This document shows positions 56,258 through 64,000 of a stretch of DNA of 64,000 bases, in pieces. Position 1 is the first letter of the stretch, and the number at the start of each line of letters is the position of its first letter. This DNA is from JAOPZW01 sp963835295. GTDB lineage: Bacteria; Actinomycetota; Thermoleophilia; Solirubrobacterales; Solirubrobacteraceae. A model generated the notes under the pieces. That model was not told where the DNA came from. It saw only the letters and a program-made list of their open reading frames with translations, and ran no database searches. The DNA lies in assembly GCA_963835295.1 (NCBI GenBank), contig CAWIEX010000023.1, positions 124,001 through 188,000 on the forward strand. The letters are read 5' to 3'. A program made the translations under genes and the position numbers.

Positions 56258-56280
56258 CAACCCAACATCCGCGGGGGTTG
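56258..56280 (+). terminator. Possible terminator hairpin after the amylosucrase gene
   Basis: CAACCC (56258-56263) pairs with GGGTTG (56275-56280), loop 11 nt, directly after the stop codon. A short AGATTTCG follows; no long T-run, so low confidence. Confidence 0.3.
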
Positions 56281-56322
56281 AGATTTCGCGCCAGCTGCCG
56301 ATGCAGAGGGTGAGACATCACC

Positions 56323-56547
56323 ATGCGCACCCGAACCGACACCATCGTCTTTCGCCTCGGCTTCACGCTCGCCGTGCTCGTGCTGGGCGCCTTCGTGGCC
56401 CTCATCGGCGCGATCGTCCTGGCCGGCGGCGTCGTCGTGGGCGGCCCGGCAGGCTGGGCCGTCGGCGCCGTGCTCGGCCTCGTCGTGGCCCAGGCGCTGC
56501 GCCGCCCGTGCGGCGCGCTCATCGGCCGCCTGGTCGCCTCGGTCTAG
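56323..56547 (+). CDS. Small membrane protein of unknown function
   Basis: 74 residues: MRTRTDTIVFRLGFTLAVLV then two Gly/Ala/Val-rich helices (LGAFVALIGAIVLAGGVVVG; AVGAVLGLVVAQALRRPCGA). Glycine-zipper-like spacing in the second helix suggests tight packing. It ends 2 nt before the convergent oxidoreductase stop. Function unknown. Confidence 0.6.
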   Translation: MRTRTDTIVFRLGFTLAVLVLGAFVALIGAIVLAGGVVVGGPAGWAVGAVLGLVVAQALRRPCGALIGRLVASV

Positions 56548-56549
56548 CT

Positions 56550-57729
56550 TCAGCTGCGCCCGGCCGCCAGCTCCTGCTGGTACTTCTCGGTCATGTGCGC
56601 GACGGCCTGGTTCTGCTCCTCGGCCATGCCCGGGCGGCGTCTCCGTCGCCCGCGCCTTGGCGTCGAGCGTGGACTGGGCCTGGCCCTGGAAGAGCGGCAT
56701 CACGTGCTGGGCGATCAGCTCGTAGGAGCGGTGCGTCGCGACGGGGTTGGCCCACTCGTGGGCCAGCAGGAGCATGGCGCCGAAGCCCTTGCGACTGGTC
56801 GACCAGCTTCTGCATCTGCGCCGCCGCGTCCTCGACCGTGCCGATCGGCGCCGATGCCCGAGGTGTTGACGAAGTCGATCATCTCGCGCACGTTGCTCGC
56901 CCTCGACCGCCATCTGCGGGAAGGCGGCGACCTTCTGGAAGTAGCGGAACCACTGCTCGATGCCGTACTCGACGTCGCGGTAGGCCTGCTCGCGCGTCTC
57001 GGCGATGTGCATGAGCCCGACGAGGCGCCACTTCGCGCGGTCGACCGTGGTGCCGAAGGTCTCCGCGCGCTCCTCCATCACGTTCCAGTGGTGGGCCAGC
57101 GCGTCGAAGCCCGCCGCGGTCAGCGTGGCGCCGACCGACAGCAGGCCCACGCCGTAGCGGCCGGCCAGCCGCGGGCCGGTCGGCGAGGCGACGGCGGCGA
57201 CCGCGACGTCCAAGTGCGGCTCGGAGTACGGGCGCAGGTGCAGCCGCGCGTCGACGAGCTTGTGCGGTCGGCGTCTCGACCGTCACCGGCTCGTCGCCGC
57301 GTCAGCAGCCGCATGATGACGTCGAAGTTGTCGTCCAGCAGCTCGCGCGTGTCGGTCGGGTTGAGGCCGATCATGGCCGAGTCGGTGGGCAGCGACCCGG
57401 GCCCGACGCCCAGCATCGCGCGCCCGCGCGTGAGGTGGTCGAGCAGGACCATGCGCTCGGCCACCCAGAGCGGGTTGTGGTAGGCCGAGCGAGGTCACGC
57501 CGGTGCCGAGCTTGATGTGGCGGGTGCGCTCCGCGGCGGCGGCGATGAAGATCTCCGGCGAGGCGATGATCTCGCTGCCGGCGGAGTGGTGCTCGCCGAT
57601 CCAGGCCTCGTCGTAGCCCAGGCGATCGAGGTGCTCGACGAGCTCGAGGTCGCGCTGCAGGGCCAGCGTGGGGTTCTCGCCCGCCGGGTGGAACGGCGCC
57701 AGGAAGATGCCAAAACGCAGCCTGCTCAT
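56550..57729 (-). CDS. LLM-class flavin-dependent oxidoreductase (frame-disrupted)
   Basis: About 390 residues. ATG 57729 (MSRLRFGIFLAPFHPAGENP) chosen for AGGAGG 5 nt upstream. Bacterial luciferase-like fold: LGYDEAWIGEHHSAGSEIIA, PEIFIAAAAERTRHIKLGTG, LWVAERMVLLDHLTRGRAML, GVGPGSLPTDSAMIGLNP, RYGVGLLSVGAT, and C-terminal HMTEKYQQELAAGRS. The length and the EHH / GxGPGS motifs fit the FMN/F420-dependent monooxygenase group related to limonene monooxygenase. Frame moves near 57490, 57275, 56900, 56850, 56795 and 56640. Substrate unknown. Confidence 0.8.
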
Positions 57730-57806
57730 CAGACCCTCCTGCTCGCTCATGGACCCGGCCACTCAGCCTATGGCGCGGGAGAGCCGTCGTGGGGAACTTG
57801 GCGCCG

Positions 57807-58234
57807 TCAGCGCGCGGCAGGCGCTCGGGGAAGCGCGGCAGCCCGTCGTCGGGGATCGGCTCCCACGGCGCCGCGTAGGCCACGAACTGGCGCGCGCTCG
57901 GCCGGACGCCCGGGTCGCCGTCGAAGGCGCCGAGGCGCACGGCGATCACCTCGCCGCTCTCGGGATGCGAGGCGAAGACGGCCGAGCCGCATTCGCCGCA
58001 GAAGTCCTTCGCCAGGCCGCGCTCGGGCAGCCAGCGTCGCATGTGCTCCTGGCCGCTGACCACCCGCACCGATCCCGGCGCCGCGCGGGCCGAGGCGGCG
58101 GCCGCCGTGCCGGAGCGGTGCTGGCAGCGCGTGCAGTGGCAGTAGAGCGCGCCCTGCAGCGGCGCGTCGATCTCGAAGCGCACGGCGCCGCAGCCGCACC
58201 CGCCGGTGATGGGGAGGTCGACGTCCGAGGCCAC
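57807..58234 (-). CDS. GFA / CENP-V family zinc protein
   Basis: About 142 residues from GTG 58234 (VASDVDLPITGGCGCGAVRF). Zinc-ligand cysteines: GGCGCGAVRFEI, LYCHCTRCQHRSGTAA, and FCGECGSAVFASH. Similar to glutathione-dependent formaldehyde-activating enzyme (Gfa) family; most members have no proven reaction. The frame runs on past LPRFPERLPR into the next gene region; the family normally stops here, and a TGA (57807-57809) lies one frame over, so I place the end there, assuming a frame error. Confidence 0.7.
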
Positions 58235-58322
58235 GCCCTGGACGCTACCGGCTACGGGCCCGGGGTCAAGCACGGCAACCCGCTCGACCTCATCGGCCAG
58301 CACAGCTGATGGCGGCCGCGCC

Positions 58323-58757
58323 TCAGGGCTTGGCGACCATGAAGAAGATCGCCACCACGACGAGGCCGGCGGCCGCGAAGGCGACGCGCGCCACCTGAGT
58401 GGCCAGCGCCGCGTACTCCGGCCCGGCGCCGGCCTCGGCCAGGTCGGCCAGCCGCTGCTGGCGCGGGATGAAGTAGCCGCCCGTGATGCCCAACAGGACT
58501 ACGAGGATGACCAGCGGGACGCTGACCCAGGACTCGCTCCAGTACGAGCGGTCGCTGGCCAGGTAGACCCCCGCGAGCAGCGCCAGCGCTCCCGCGGGGG
58601 TGACGACCAGGCGCGCCACGCGGACCTGCGCGCGGTGCGCGGCCGCGTCGCCGCGGACGACGAGCAGGGGGTAGGCGAACCAGACGCCGAAGGCGGCGAC
58701 GACCGCCATGACGTGGATCGACAGGACGACGTCGTAGAAGAGGATGGCGACAGGCAT
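58323..58757 (-). CDS. DUF2269-like four-helix membrane protein
   Basis: 144 residues from ATG 58757 (MPVAILFYDVVLSIHVMAVV); an upstream ATG at 58778 is less likely. Helices: LSIHVMAVVAAFGVWFAYPL, LVVTPAGALALLAGVYLASD, VPLVILVVLLGITGGYFIPR and VAFAAAGLVVVAIFFMVAKP. The His in the first helix and the overall spacing recall DUF2269/CopD-like membrane proteins. Function unknown. Divergent from the gene at 58826. Confidence 0.65.
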   Translation of the reverse strand: MPVAILFYDVVLSIHVMAVVAAFGVWFAYPLLVVRGDAAAHRAQVRVARLVVTPAGALALLAGVYLASDRSYWSESWVSVPLVILVVLLGITGGYFIPRQQRLADLAEAGAGPEYAALATQVARVAFAAAGLVVVAIFFMVAKP

Positions 58758-58825
58758 GCGGCCGCGAACCCTACGCATCCTGACCCTTCGCCGGGTCAGC
58801 CGACCGCCGGCGAGGCGTACTCTGG

Positions 58826-59563
58826 ATGGCAGCCATGCCACCCACCCGGCGCCACGCGACTTCGGCGCACCGCCGCCTCGCGCTCCTCGCCCTCGGCGTG
58901 GCGCTCGGGCTTGGCGTGGCCGGGCGCGTGGCCATCCACGCCGGCGGCCACCTGCCCCACGGCGAGGCGCTGGCCGCGCTGGGCCGCGCCCTCGTCGCGC
59001 TCGGCGGCCCGTGGCTGGCGGCGGCGTGGACCATCGGCGCGCTGGCCGGCTCGCGGGCTCGCGGCGCGCTGGGCGGCGGGGCGGCGCTCGCCCTGGGCAC
59101 CGGGGCCTGGTACCTGCTCACCGTGGCTGCGGGCGGTCGCGCGGCCGTGGCCTACGCGGTGCCCGTCGCGGCGGCGTGGGCTGCTGTCGCCCTGGCCGCG
59201 GGCGCCCTCTTCGGCCTCGCCGGCGCGAGCTGGCGCGATGGACAGCCGCGCGTGCGCGCCGCGGCCGTCGCCATGCTCGCCGGCGCCCTGGCCGGCGAGG
59301 CGCTGCTCCTCGCGGGGGAGTGGGCGGGCCGCGCCGCGGCGGTGGTGCTGGCCGTCGAGCTCGCCTCGGGCCTCGGCCTGCTGGCCGCCGCTCGCCGCCG
59401 GACGCCGCTGCTGCTCACCCTGGCGGTCTTCGCGGTCGCCGCGCTCGCCTTCGCAGGGATCGAGGACGGCGTGCGCGACACGCTGCGCCTGGCCGGCTGG
59501 GCCGGGCCTAGCGTCCCTCGCGCTCGCGCGCCTCGCGCTCGCGGTCCTCGCTGCGGCCGATGA
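58826..59563 (+). CDS. Multi-helix membrane protein of unknown function
   Basis: 245 residues, ATG 58826 (58835 possible). About seven Ala/Gly/Leu-rich helices, e.g. RLALLALGVALGLGVAGRVA, WLAAAWTIGALAGSRARGAL and LLLTLAVFAVAALAFAGIED, with an Arg-rich C-terminus. The C-terminal Arg-rich stretch overlaps the opposite-strand small gene and may be read-through of a frame error. Not assigned to a family with confidence. Confidence 0.6.
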   Translation: MAAMPPTRRHATSAHRRLALLALGVALGLGVAGRVAIHAGGHLPHGEALAALGRALVALGGPWLAAAWTIGALAGSRARGALGGGAALALGTGAWYLLTVAAGGRAAVAYAVPVAAAWAAVALAAGALFGLAGASWRDGQPRVRAAAVAMLAGALAGEALLLAGEWAGRAAAVVLAVELASGLGLLAAARRRTPLLLTLAVFAVAALAFAGIEDGVRDTLRLAGWAGPSVPRARAPRARGPRCGR

Positions 59564-59708
59564 CCCAGAAGGCGGCGGCCACGCCGACGACCGCGCCGCA
59601 GCCGGCCACGGCCGTGCCCACGGCGGTCAGGGCCTCGCGCCCGCCGGCCGCGGCGGCGAGGGCGATGCCGATGGCGATGAGGACCAGGGCGGCGATGAAG
59701 CCGCGCAT
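59508..59708 (-). CDS. Small membrane protein with charged tail
   Basis: 66 residues: MRGFIAALVLIAIGIALAAA, a second hydrophobic helix (CGAVVGVAAAFWVIG) and an Arg/Glu tail SEDREREAREREGR. It starts directly after the stop of the acyl-CoA mutase gene (59709), on the same strand, so it may be co-transcribed. Overlaps the convergent membrane-protein gene by 56 nt. Function unknown. Confidence 0.5.
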   Translation of the reverse strand: MRGFIAALVLIAIGIALAAAAGGREALTAVGTAVAGCGAVVGVAAAFWVIGRSEDREREAREREGR

Positions 59709-61322
59709 CTAGAAGCTCGGGGCGTAGGCGCCGAAGACGTCCTGCATCGCGCCGCACACCTCGCCCATCGAGGCGCGGTCGCGCAGCGCCTGCTTGATCG
59801 CGGGCAGCAGATTGTCGGTGCCGCGGGCGACCTCGCGCAGCTCGTCCAGGCGCCGGTCGACGAGCTCCTGGTCGCGTTCGGCCTTGAACGCCTTGAGGCG
59901 CTCCACCTGCTCGCGCTCGGACTCGGGGTCGACGCGCAGCAGGTCGGGCACCTCGATGTCCTTCTCGTCGACGTAGCGGTTGACGCCGACGACCACGTCC
60001 TGCTCGATGCGGTAGCGCTCCTGGTAGCCCCAGGCGGACTCGTCGATCTCGCCGGTGATGAACTCGATCGCGTTGACCGACCCGCCGAGCTCGTCGACCT
60101 TGGCGATGAGCTCGCTGGCGCGGGCCTCGACCTCGTCGGTCAGCGCCTCGACGTAGTAGGAGCCGGCGAACGGGTCGACCGTGTCGGTGGCGCCGGACTC
60201 GTGAGCTATGACCTGCTGCGTGCGCAGCGCGATCTTGGCCGCGCGCTCGCTGGGCAGCGCCAGGGCCTCGTCGAAGCCGTTGGTGTGCAGCGACTGCGTG
60301 CCGCCGCACACCGCCGCGAAGCCCTGCAACGCGACGCGCACGATGTTGTTCTCGGGCTGCTGGGCGGTCAGCGTGACGCCGCCGGTCTGGGTGTGGAAGC
60401 GCAGCCGCAACGAGCGCTCGTCCTGAGCGCCGAAGCGCTCGCGCATGATCGTCGCCCACATCCGCCGCGCCGCGCGGAACTTCGCGACCTCCTGGAAGAC
60501 GTTGTTGTGGCCGTTGAAGAAGAAGGCCAGGCGGGGAGCGAAGTCGTCGACGGCCAGCCCCGCATCGATCGCCGCCTGCACGTAGGCGATGCCGCTGCAG
60601 AGGGTGAAGGCGACCTCCTGGACCGCCGAGCACCCTTTCTCGCGGAAGTGATAGCCCGAGATCGAGCACGTGTTCCACTTGGGCACGTTGTCATGGCAGT
60701 AGGCGAACAGGTCGGTGGTCAGGCGCATCGTCGGCACCGGCGGGTAGATGTAGTTGCCGCGCGCGATGTACTCCTTCAGCACGTCGTTCTGCGTCGTCCC
60801 GCGCAGCTGATCGCCCCCGACGCCCTGCTCCTCGCCCACGAGCTCGTAGAGCAGCAGCAGCACCGCGGCCGGCGCGTTGATCGTCATCGACGTCGAGACC
60901 TGGTCGAGTGGGATCGCGTCGAACGCCGTGCGCATGTCGTCGATCGTGTCGATGGCCACGCCGGTGCGGCCCACCTCGCCCAGGCAGCGCGGGTTGTCGG
61001 AGTCCAGCCCGAGCTGCGTGGGCAGGTCGAAGGCCATCGACAGGCCCGTCGACCCGTGCGCGAGCAGGTAGCGGTAGCGCTCGTTGGACTCCTTGGCCGA
61101 CGCGTAGCCCGCGTACTGGCGCATCGTCCACGGCTGCTTGCGGTACATCTCGCGATGCACCCCGCGCGTGTAGGGAAAGGCGCCCGGCTCGCCCAGGCGC
61201 AGGTCCTCAGGCAGGTCCTCCTCGGTGTAGAGCGACTTGACCTCGATCCCCGAGTCCGTGAAGCGGCGCGGGTCGTCGGGGCCGACGATGGGGGCGACGG
61301 TCAGGCGTTCCTCGGTGGCCAT
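59709..61322 (-). CDS. Acyl-CoA mutase large subunit (methylmalonyl-CoA mutase family)
   Basis: 537 residues from ATG 61322 (MATEERLTVAPIVGPDDPRR). TIM-barrel mutase domain: FPYTRGVHREMYRKQPWTMR, QYAGYASAKESNERYRYLLA, TGLSMAFDLPTQLGLDSDNP, TTQNDVLKEYIARGNYIYPP, NTCSISGYHFREKGC, and HTQTGGVTLTAQQPENNIVR. The Tyr in RQYAGY fits methylmalonyl-type rather than isobutyryl-type (Phe) mutases. The cobalamin-binding DxHxxG domain is absent, so a separate small subunit is needed; none is in the window. It interconverts methylmalonyl- and succinyl-CoA or a similar pair. Confidence 0.88.
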   Translation of the reverse strand: MATEERLTVAPIVGPDDPRRFTDSGIEVKSLYTEEDLPEDLRLGEPGAFPYTRGVHREMYRKQPWTMRQYAGYASAKESNERYRYLLAHGSTGLSMAFDLPTQLGLDSDNPRCLGEVGRTGVAIDTIDDMRTAFDAIPLDQVSTSMTINAPAAVLLLLYELVGEEQGVGGDQLRGTTQNDVLKEYIARGNYIYPPVPTMRLTTDLFAYCHDNVPKWNTCSISGYHFREKGCSAVQEVAFTLCSGIAYVQAAIDAGLAVDDFAPRLAFFFNGHNNVFQEVAKFRAARRMWATIMRERFGAQDERSLRLRFHTQTGGVTLTAQQPENNIVRVALQGFAAVCGGTQSLHTNGFDEALALPSERAAKIALRTQQVIAHESGATDTVDPFAGSYYVEALTDEVEARASELIAKVDELGGSVNAIEFITGEIDESAWGYQERYRIEQDVVVGVNRYVDEKDIEVPDLLRVDPESEREQVERLKAFKAERDQELVDRRLDELREVARGTDNLLPAIKQALRDRASMGEVCGAMQDVFGAYAPSF

Positions 61323-61360
61323 GCCTCCAAGGCTAGTGGTCCCGTCCGCGAACGGAACCC

Positions 61361-62782
61361 CTAGGTCACGAGCACCTGCGCGAAGCCGCTCGTGCTCGGC
61401 GCGGAGTCGCGCGTGCCCAGGTACTCCGCGCGCACGCGCCAGCGCCCGACCGACGTCGCGCCCAGGGCGAAGCTCCCATGCCCGCCACCGACGTGGACGT
61501 TCGCCGTACGCACGTACTGCCAGCCGAACTCGGGGTCCAGGCGCTCGACGGTGACCCGTGCCGTGCCGGCCACCCCCGGATTCACGCGCACCGTCCCGGA
61601 GCCGCGCGACACCGAGATGCGCGTCGAGGTGATCGTCCGCGACGAGCGCAGCAGGACGTAGCGCGTGTCGACGCCGGGGCCGGCGGCCACGGACACGAAG
61701 TAGCGCCCCGGGCGCACGCGGCGGCTGATGTCGCCGCCCTCGGCGGAGTCGACGAGATGCCCGCGGTCGTTGCGCAGGCGCAGCGTCAGGTCCTCGCCGG
61801 TCCCGCTGATCGCGAGCTTGAGCAGTGAGCGCTTGGTCACCGTGAAGCGGTAGAGGTCGACGCGGTCCACGCCCGAGCCGTGCAGGGCGCCGCGGGCGCG
61901 CTGGTGGTTGGTCAGCGGCAGGCCGGGCGCGGTGTCGCTGGCCTCGGCAGGGGCGATCTGCAGGTGGAAGCGCTGGGGCCCGCGGGCGAAGGAGGGCGCG
62001 AGCACGCGCAGCGGATAGCGCCCGCTCTCGCCGCGCCCCGGCGTGAAGAGGACGTAGGAGCCGCAGTCCAGGCCACGCACCGGGTCGTCGGCGAAGTCGC
62101 GCGTGCCGGGCGCGTAGAGGTCCAGGGCCGCGCGGCACGTCGGCTGGCTGTCGGCGTCGACGCCGGGCAGGTCGAGGCCGATGAAGTTGATGCGGTACGT
62201 GGTGCCGGCGCGCATCCGGTAGGAGAAGGCGTCGGCGGGCTTGAGGACGCGGTCGAGCGTGTCCGACGCCCCGTGGCGCCCGAGCAGGCGGCCCGGCGGG
62301 CTCACCTCCGGCGCGGCGGCGTCGAACACGAGCTTGAAGGTGCCGGCCACCGACCCCACGCGCTGGGCGACGCGCACGACGTAGGCCTGCCCGGCGCGCA
62401 CGCGCACGGACACCGACGCCTCGCCCTTGGCGTCGGTCACGTCGGAGTCCTCGCGCGTGAGCTGCGAGCGCTGCTGCAGGTAGGCGTCGAGCGTGGCGTC
62501 GAGGTCGCCGGCCGCCGTGAGGGTGAGGACGAGCCGCCCGTTCGTCGCCGCCACGTAGCGGTACCAGACCGAGCCCGCGTTGCAGAAGCAGGGCGAGCGC
62601 GGCTCGACGGCCTCGGTGGTGGCCTCGGCGGTCGTCCCGCTCTGGGTGCTGGGCAGGGCCGCGATGGTCGTGGCGGCGGCGCGTGCGTCGTTGGGCGGCG
62701 GCGCGGCGAGCGCGGCCGCGGGCGCGAGGGCCAGCAGGAGCAGCGCGACGAGGGCGGAGCGGACGGCAGTCATGGCGCCCAT
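61361..62782 (-). CDS. Secreted beta-rich protein of unknown function
   Basis: 473 residues from ATG 62782 (MGAMTAVRSALVALLLLALA; ATG 62773 equally possible). Signal peptide ends ALA; mature APPPNDARAAATTIAALPST resembles the start of pre-peptidase C-terminal-type domains (NDxxxxAxxI ... SVWYRYVAATNGRLVLTLTA). Two further beta repeats with RGESGRYPLRVL and GEDLTLRLRNDRG follow. No catalytic motif seen. Cell-surface or exported. Confidence 0.7.
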   Translation of the reverse strand: MGAMTAVRSALVALLLLALAPAAALAAPPPNDARAAATTIAALPSTQSGTTAEATTEAVEPRSPCFCNAGSVWYRYVAATNGRLVLTLTAAGDLDATLDAYLQQRSQLTREDSDVTDAKGEASVSVRVRAGQAYVVRVAQRVGSVAGTFKLVFDAAAPEVSPPGRLLGRHGASDTLDRVLKPADAFSYRMRAGTTYRINFIGLDLPGVDADSQPTCRAALDLYAPGTRDFADDPVRGLDCGSYVLFTPGRGESGRYPLRVLAPSFARGPQRFHLQIAPAEASDTAPGLPLTNHQRARGALHGSGVDRVDLYRFTVTKRSLLKLAISGTGEDLTLRLRNDRGHLVDSAEGGDISRRVRPGRYFVSVAAGPGVDTRYVLLRSSRTITSTRISVSRGSGTVRVNPGVAGTARVTVERLDPEFGWQYVRTANVHVGGGHGSFALGATSVGRWRVRAEYLGTRDSAPSTSGFAQVLVT

Positions 62783-62828
62783 GCTCTCCGCAGCGCCCGA
62801 CGGATCGCAAACCGGCGAAGATACGGGC

Positions 62829-63236
62829 ATGGGAGTCGACGTCACCGGCGTGAGCGAGCTCGTCCTCGAGGTGGTCGACCTCGAGGCCTCAGAGCGCTTC
62901 TACGCCGACGTGCTCGGCCTGCCCGTGGTCGAGCGCTGGCCCGACCGCGAGGCGATCTGGGTCATGGCCGGCGAGCGCACGCGCATCGGCCTGTGGCGCC
63001 CGCAGGTCGGGCTGTTCGGCGGCCGCGGCGGGATCCACGTGCACTTCGCGATGCACATCGCCCCCGAGCGCTACGACGCCGCCGTGGCGCACCTGCGCGG
63101 CAAGGGCCAGGAGGTCGTCGAGCACGAGTTCCCCGGCTACGGCGGCAGCCGCGCGGCCTACGTCGACGACCCCGACGGCAACGTCGTCGAGCTGTGGACC
63201 TGGGACGTCGCCCAGCACCTCACTTCAGGCGGATGA
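62829..63236 (+). CDS. VOC (glyoxalase/dioxygenase superfamily) protein
   Basis: 135 residues from ATG 62829 (MGVDVTGVSELVLEVVDLEA). Two-part VOC fold: ASERFYADVLGLPVVERWPD, then GGIHVHFAMHI (metal His candidates) and AYVDDPDGNVVELWTWD (metal Glu). The family includes glyoxalase, epimerases, dioxygenases and resistance proteins; I see no specific assignment. Divergent from the secreted protein at 61361. Confidence 0.85.
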   Translation: MGVDVTGVSELVLEVVDLEASERFYADVLGLPVVERWPDREAIWVMAGERTRIGLWRPQVGLFGGRGGIHVHFAMHIAPERYDAAVAHLRGKGQEVVEHEFPGYGGSRAAYVDDPDGNVVELWTWDVAQHLTSGG

Positions 63237-63348
63237 CCACCGCACCGGGCGTGGTGCTGCTGCCGCGCGGCGAGCCGCGGCGGTTGTTGGGCTGAGTTGT
63301 GGCGAACCGGGGTTGAGTCGGGGCGGCGGGGGCGCTGACCATGGCCAC

Positions 63349-64000
63349 ATGCCCCAACCACTTGCGTTTGCGTCCGGAAACCGCACACAAACCGAGGTGG
63401 TTCGCGCAATCGCGCGGGAACAGGCCGGAGTCGTGGCCCGCAGCCAGTTGCTCGCCGCCGGCGTGAGCGACTCCGCCGTCGGCCGCGCCCTCCGCGCCAA
63501 GAGGATGCATCTCATCCATCGCGGGATCTATGCGTCGGTGGCGCCCGAACTGCTCACCGAGGAAGGGCACCTCGTCGCCGCCCTGCTGGCCGCCGGCGAT
63601 GGCGCTCTTCTCAGTCACGGGTCGGCGGCGTGGCGCTGGCGCCTCATCCCCGCCCCTCCCTCGGTGATCGCGCTTGCCGTGCCGCGGCGTCGCACGGTCA
63701 AGGGTCTGAAGCTGCACGTCAGCGAGAACCTGCGCCCCGGCGACAGCACCCGCAACGGCCGCTTCCCCACCACCACCGTCGCCCGCACCCTGCTGGACCT
63801 CGCCGCCCGCTACGAGCGCCGCGCGCTGCTGCGCGCGCTCGCGGAGGCCGAGTTCCACCACGACCTGCGCCCCGCCGACGTCGAGCGCACGCTGCGCCGC
63901 GGCCATCCGGGCAGCGCCAAGCTCAGGGCCGCCCTGAAGGAGCACGCGCCCGGCCACGGCGAGATGAACAGCCGCCTGGAGCGCCGCTTCCGCGACCTCC
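63349..64000 (+). CDS. AbiEi-type/DUF559 protein, partial at window end
   Basis: 217 codons visible from ATG 63349 with no stop before 64000. The N-terminal winged helix EVVRAIAREQAGVVARSQLL then GVSDSAVGRALRAKRMHLIH and RGIYAS is the AbiEi-type antitoxin DNA-binding domain; the middle LSHGSAAWRWRLIP and TTTVARTLLDLAARYERRAL follow the same family; GEMNSRLERRFRDL at the edge looks like the start of a DUF559 nuclease-like domain. In actinobacteria such proteins are often solitary, so a toxin partner is not assumed. The gap 63237-63348 shows nothing else. Confidence 0.75.
   Translation, partial: MPQPLAFASGNRTQTEVVRAIAREQAGVVARSQLLAAGVSDSAVGRALRAKRMHLIHRGIYASVAPELLTEEGHLVAALLAAGDGALLSHGSAAWRWRLIPAPPSVIALAVPRRRTVKGLKLHVSENLRPGDSTRNGRFPTTTVARTLLDLAARYERRALLRALAEAEFHHDLRPADVERTLRRGHPGSAKLRAALKEHAPGHGEMNSRLERRFRDL

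Noticed and set aside
61323..62810. N-terminal extension of the acyl-CoA mutase frame to 62810
   Set aside because: The extra 496 codons are the out-of-frame shadow of the secreted protein at 61361-62782; MATEERLTV at 61322 matches the family start.

Overview
High-GC actinobacterial chromosome segment. The gene set points to class Thermoleophilia (Solirubrobacterales-like): LLM flavin oxidoreductase, propionyl-type carboxyltransferase, free-standing acyl-CoA carboxylase epsilon subunit, many one-domain Ser/Thr kinases, and secreted proteins ending in a WGSGKGKFRT / TVRGTIWL / AGHSYLAR domain. The taxon is inferred from protein style; no rRNA or tRNA gene was found. Codon use is uniformly GC-rich, and no transposase, integrase or CRISPR array was seen.

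Layout. 0-2.5 kb: secreted choice-of-anchor-A/DUF11 protein and AccE. 2.5-7.3 kb: ornithine cyclodeaminase-family enzyme and a four-gene ThiY/NMT1-type ABC importer (permease, ATPase, permease, lipoprotein) with overlapping stop/start codons. 7.3-16.3 kb: monooxygenase-like small protein, a palindromic intergenic element, LysE exporter, PhoD phosphatase, secreted EEP phosphodiesterase/nuclease, secreted unknown, PccB-type carboxyltransferase, kinase-GAF protein, DUF3307 membrane protein. 16.4-31.6 kb: the most distinctive region. Six tandem secreted proteins (A-F) and a short seventh (G) share a two-part FecR-like C-terminal domain. They are interleaved with a Ser/Thr kinase, an opposing membrane-anchored FHA protein and a second DUF3307 gene, and end with a CHASE2-adenylate/guanylate cyclase. 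31.6-32.7 kb: secreted two-domain cupredoxin. 32.8-37.9 kb: five-gene coupled operon on the minus strand (alpha/beta hydrolase, nitroreductase-like protein, two related small proteins, DyP peroxidase). 38.1-40.3 kb: MmpL/RND transporter. 40.3-45.1 kb: minus-strand oxidative cluster (GMC oxidoreductase, its companion domain, membrane protein, atypical P450, SnoaL-like protein). 45.2-48.3 kb: three more Ser/Thr kinases around a divergent promoter region, then a second copy of the palindromic element. 49.5-56.3 kb: copper/stress operon (two-domain cupredoxin, two-domain multicopper oxidase, single cupredoxin, ArsB-like transporter, universal stress protein, amylosucrase). 56.3-64 kb: small membrane proteins, LLM oxidoreductase, GFA protein, DUF2269-like protein, acyl-CoA mutase large subunit, secreted unknown, VOC protein, and the start of an AbiEi/DUF559-type gene running off the end.

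Sequence quality. Many otherwise conserved genes carry one-base frame changes concentrated at about 19.9-31.4, 35.7-40.0, 49.9-50.5, 53.9-55.8 and 56.6-57.8 kb, while long stretches between are clean. Catalytic motifs survive on both sides of each shift, so I read most of them as consensus errors and give whole-gene spans.

How it works together. The carboxyltransferase, epsilon subunit and mutase fit propionyl-CoA/methylmalonyl-CoA metabolism. The cupredoxin/oxidase genes suggest extracytoplasmic copper redox chemistry. The FecR-like array with kinase, FHA and CHASE2 cyclase looks like an uncharacterised envelope-signalling locus.
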